The notes under the pieces were generated by a model. The model searched no databases. It was not told where the DNA came from and worked only from the letters and a program-made list of their open reading frames with translations. From assembly GCF_902459525.1 (NCBI RefSeq), contig NZ_LR699166.1:2368501-2432500 (forward strand): a stretch of DNA of 64,000 nt. The letters are read 5' to 3'. The translations under genes were made by a program, and so were the position numbers. Origin of the DNA: Sideroxydans sp. CL21. Its GTDB lineage: Bacteria > Pseudomonadota > Gammaproteobacteria > Burkholderiales > Gallionellaceae. The first letter of the stretch is position 1; the number at the start of each line of letters is the position of its first letter. Shown here one piece after another: positions 63,125 through 64,000 of the stretch.

Positions 63125-63595
63125 ATGACAACAAATCGAAGGAAAAACGAACTCCAACTGACCAGCGACATCATCCGAGTAGCTCGTATTTATCGCAAAA
63201 AAGTCAGTCGCGCCCTCACTGCCTACGGCATATCAGATGCTCAGGCATTTCCTGTCCTGCATATCGCCCGATTTGGTGGTGGCATGCGCCAAAACATCCT
63301 TGCCGAAGAAATCGGCATGGAAGGCCCGTCCTTGGTGCGGCTACTCGATCAATTATGCGCAAATGGCTTGGTGGAGCGACGCGACGACAGCGGTGACCGG
63401 CGTGCCAAAACACTGCACCTGACCACAGCAGGCGAGGAACTGGCTGTATTGGTTGAGGATGCCCTGGGGAAAATTCGAAAACGCCTGCTGACATCGATCA
63501 GCGATGCCGACTTGAAAGCCACCCTGCGCGTTCTTGCGACATTGCACGCTGAACTGGAAAAGGAAAATATCCTGGTAATTGAGGATAAGAAATAA
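63125..63595 (+). CDS. MarR-family transcriptional regulator
   Basis: A 156-residue winged-helix regulator: QNILAEEIGMEGPSLVRLLDQLCANGLVERRDDSGDRRAKTLHLT holds the recognition helix and the wing. MarR proteins bind short palindromes and release on ligand binding. The palindrome in its own promoter and the efflux-type gene starting five bases after its stop suggest that it controls export of an aromatic acid or similar compound. Confidence 0.92.
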   Translation: MTTNRRKNELQLTSDIIRVARIYRKKVSRALTAYGISDAQAFPVLHIARFGGGMRQNILAEEIGMEGPSLVRLLDQLCANGLVERRDDSGDRRAKTLHLTTAGEELAVLVEDALGKIRKRLLTSISDADLKATLRVLATLHAELEKENILVIEDKK

Positions 63596-63599
63596 GTCC

Positions 63600-64000
63600 G
63601 TGTTTCAGATTAATTGGAAAAACCTGAATTTTTCGGCCGCCACTTTTGGCGCTGCCATGCTCGCGCTCTACTTGAGCATGTGCATCGATCTGCAGCAGCC
63701 CTATTGGGCAATGATGACGGTGTACATCGTCAGCCAGCCGCTCGCTGCCGCTGTGCGCTCAAAAGCCCTGCAGCGGCTGCTCGGTACGCTGCTCGGCGCA
63801 TGCGCGGCGGTGGTCATGGTGCAGAATTTGGTCAATACACCTGTTTTACTTAGCCTGGCGATGGCATTTTGGGTAGGCGGCTGTCTCGCAATTTCGTTGC
63901 TGGATCGTTCTCCGCGCAGCTACATCATGATGCTGGCGGGATATACGGCAGCCATTATCGGATTCTCCAGCGTCAACCAACCAGGCGAAATATTCACCCT
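63600..64000 (+). CDS. FUSC-family efflux protein (3' end cut by window)
   Basis: A frame from a GTG at 63600 stays open to the window edge (133 codons). The product starts with a soluble leader and then has several hydrophobic segments (LYLSMCIDLQQPYWAMMTVYI, LLGTLLGACAAVVMV, LLSLAMAFWVGGCLAI, SYIMMLAGYTAAIIGF), the pattern of the FUSC/AaeB aromatic-acid exporter family, including the PYWAMMTVYIVSQP motif. The start follows the marR stop closely, so the two form an operon. Confidence 0.85.
   Translation, partial: MFQINWKNLNFSAATFGAAMLALYLSMCIDLQQPYWAMMTVYIVSQPLAAAVRSKALQRLLGTLLGACAAVVMVQNLVNTPVLLSLAMAFWVGGCLAISLLDRSPRSYIMMLAGYTAAIIGFSSVNQPGEIFT

Overview
The window looks like chromosomal DNA of a betaproteobacterium, most likely a microaerophilic member of the Nitrosomonadales, perhaps Gallionellaceae (Sideroxydans/Gallionella type). 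This is inferred from the style of the housekeeping genes (uup, alr, rlmD, lplT, cfa), many bacteriohemerythrins, PAS-GGDEF-EAL proteins, and a complete lactate-oxidation operon of the kind reported for mixotrophic Sideroxydans. No ribosomal marker is present, so the assignment stays tentative.

Layout. 1-8.5 kb: a GIDE-domain membrane protein cut by the window edge, two peroxiredoxins, uup, tRNA-Arg(CCT), and an accessory block (Tat-exported dehalogenase-like protein, GNAT-VOC fusion, cysteine hydrolase with a divergent GlxA-type regulator, small cupin). 8.5-17.9 kb: a tiny membrane-protein gene with its own terminator, a 1400-residue six-PAS GGDEF-EAL protein, alr, lplT preceded by an unusual 113-bp tandem repeat that repeats its start codon, a CNNM/CBS transporter-like protein and a frameshifted lipoprotein gene. 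18-26.3 kb: a lactate regulon (lldR, then lutA-lutC-lutB-D-lactate dehydrogenase-lldP) with back-to-back promoters, each followed by the operator TGGTAAGACCA. 26.3-34.7 kb: a signalling island with a duplicated hairpin/RBS leader, a chemoreceptor, a hemerythrin-PAS-GGDEF-EAL protein, a cysteine-pair protein and a PAS-GGDEF cyclase, plus a degenerate copy of the cysteine-pair gene.

34.8-46.3 kb: small proteins, a glutaredoxin-like protein, a divergent ClpX paralogue, an APH/P-loop kinase fusion, rlmD, a 215-bp palindromic MITE-like element, a 3'-5' exonuclease, an autoregulated LexA-like repressor with GAAC-N4-GTTC operators, and assorted envelope genes. 46.5-64 kb: a glutamine-rich repeat protein, another diguanylate cyclase, a PilZN-only protein, three stand-alone bacteriohemerythrins, an OmpA-like lipoprotein, a run of small stress-type genes, cfa with an FAD oxidoreductase, a rhomboid protease, an SPFH lipoprotein, an Hsp70-like protein, and a MarR regulator followed by a truncated FUSC efflux gene.

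Themes. Cyclic-di-GMP and oxygen sensing run through the window: four GGDEF proteins, two of them with EAL domains, four hemerythrin-domain proteins, and a c-di-GMP-I (GEMM) riboswitch on the minus strand upstream of the hemerythrin gene at 58575-59090. That riboswitch, the lplT leader repeat, the palindromic element and the duplicated chemoreceptor leader are the features that ordinary gene calling would miss.
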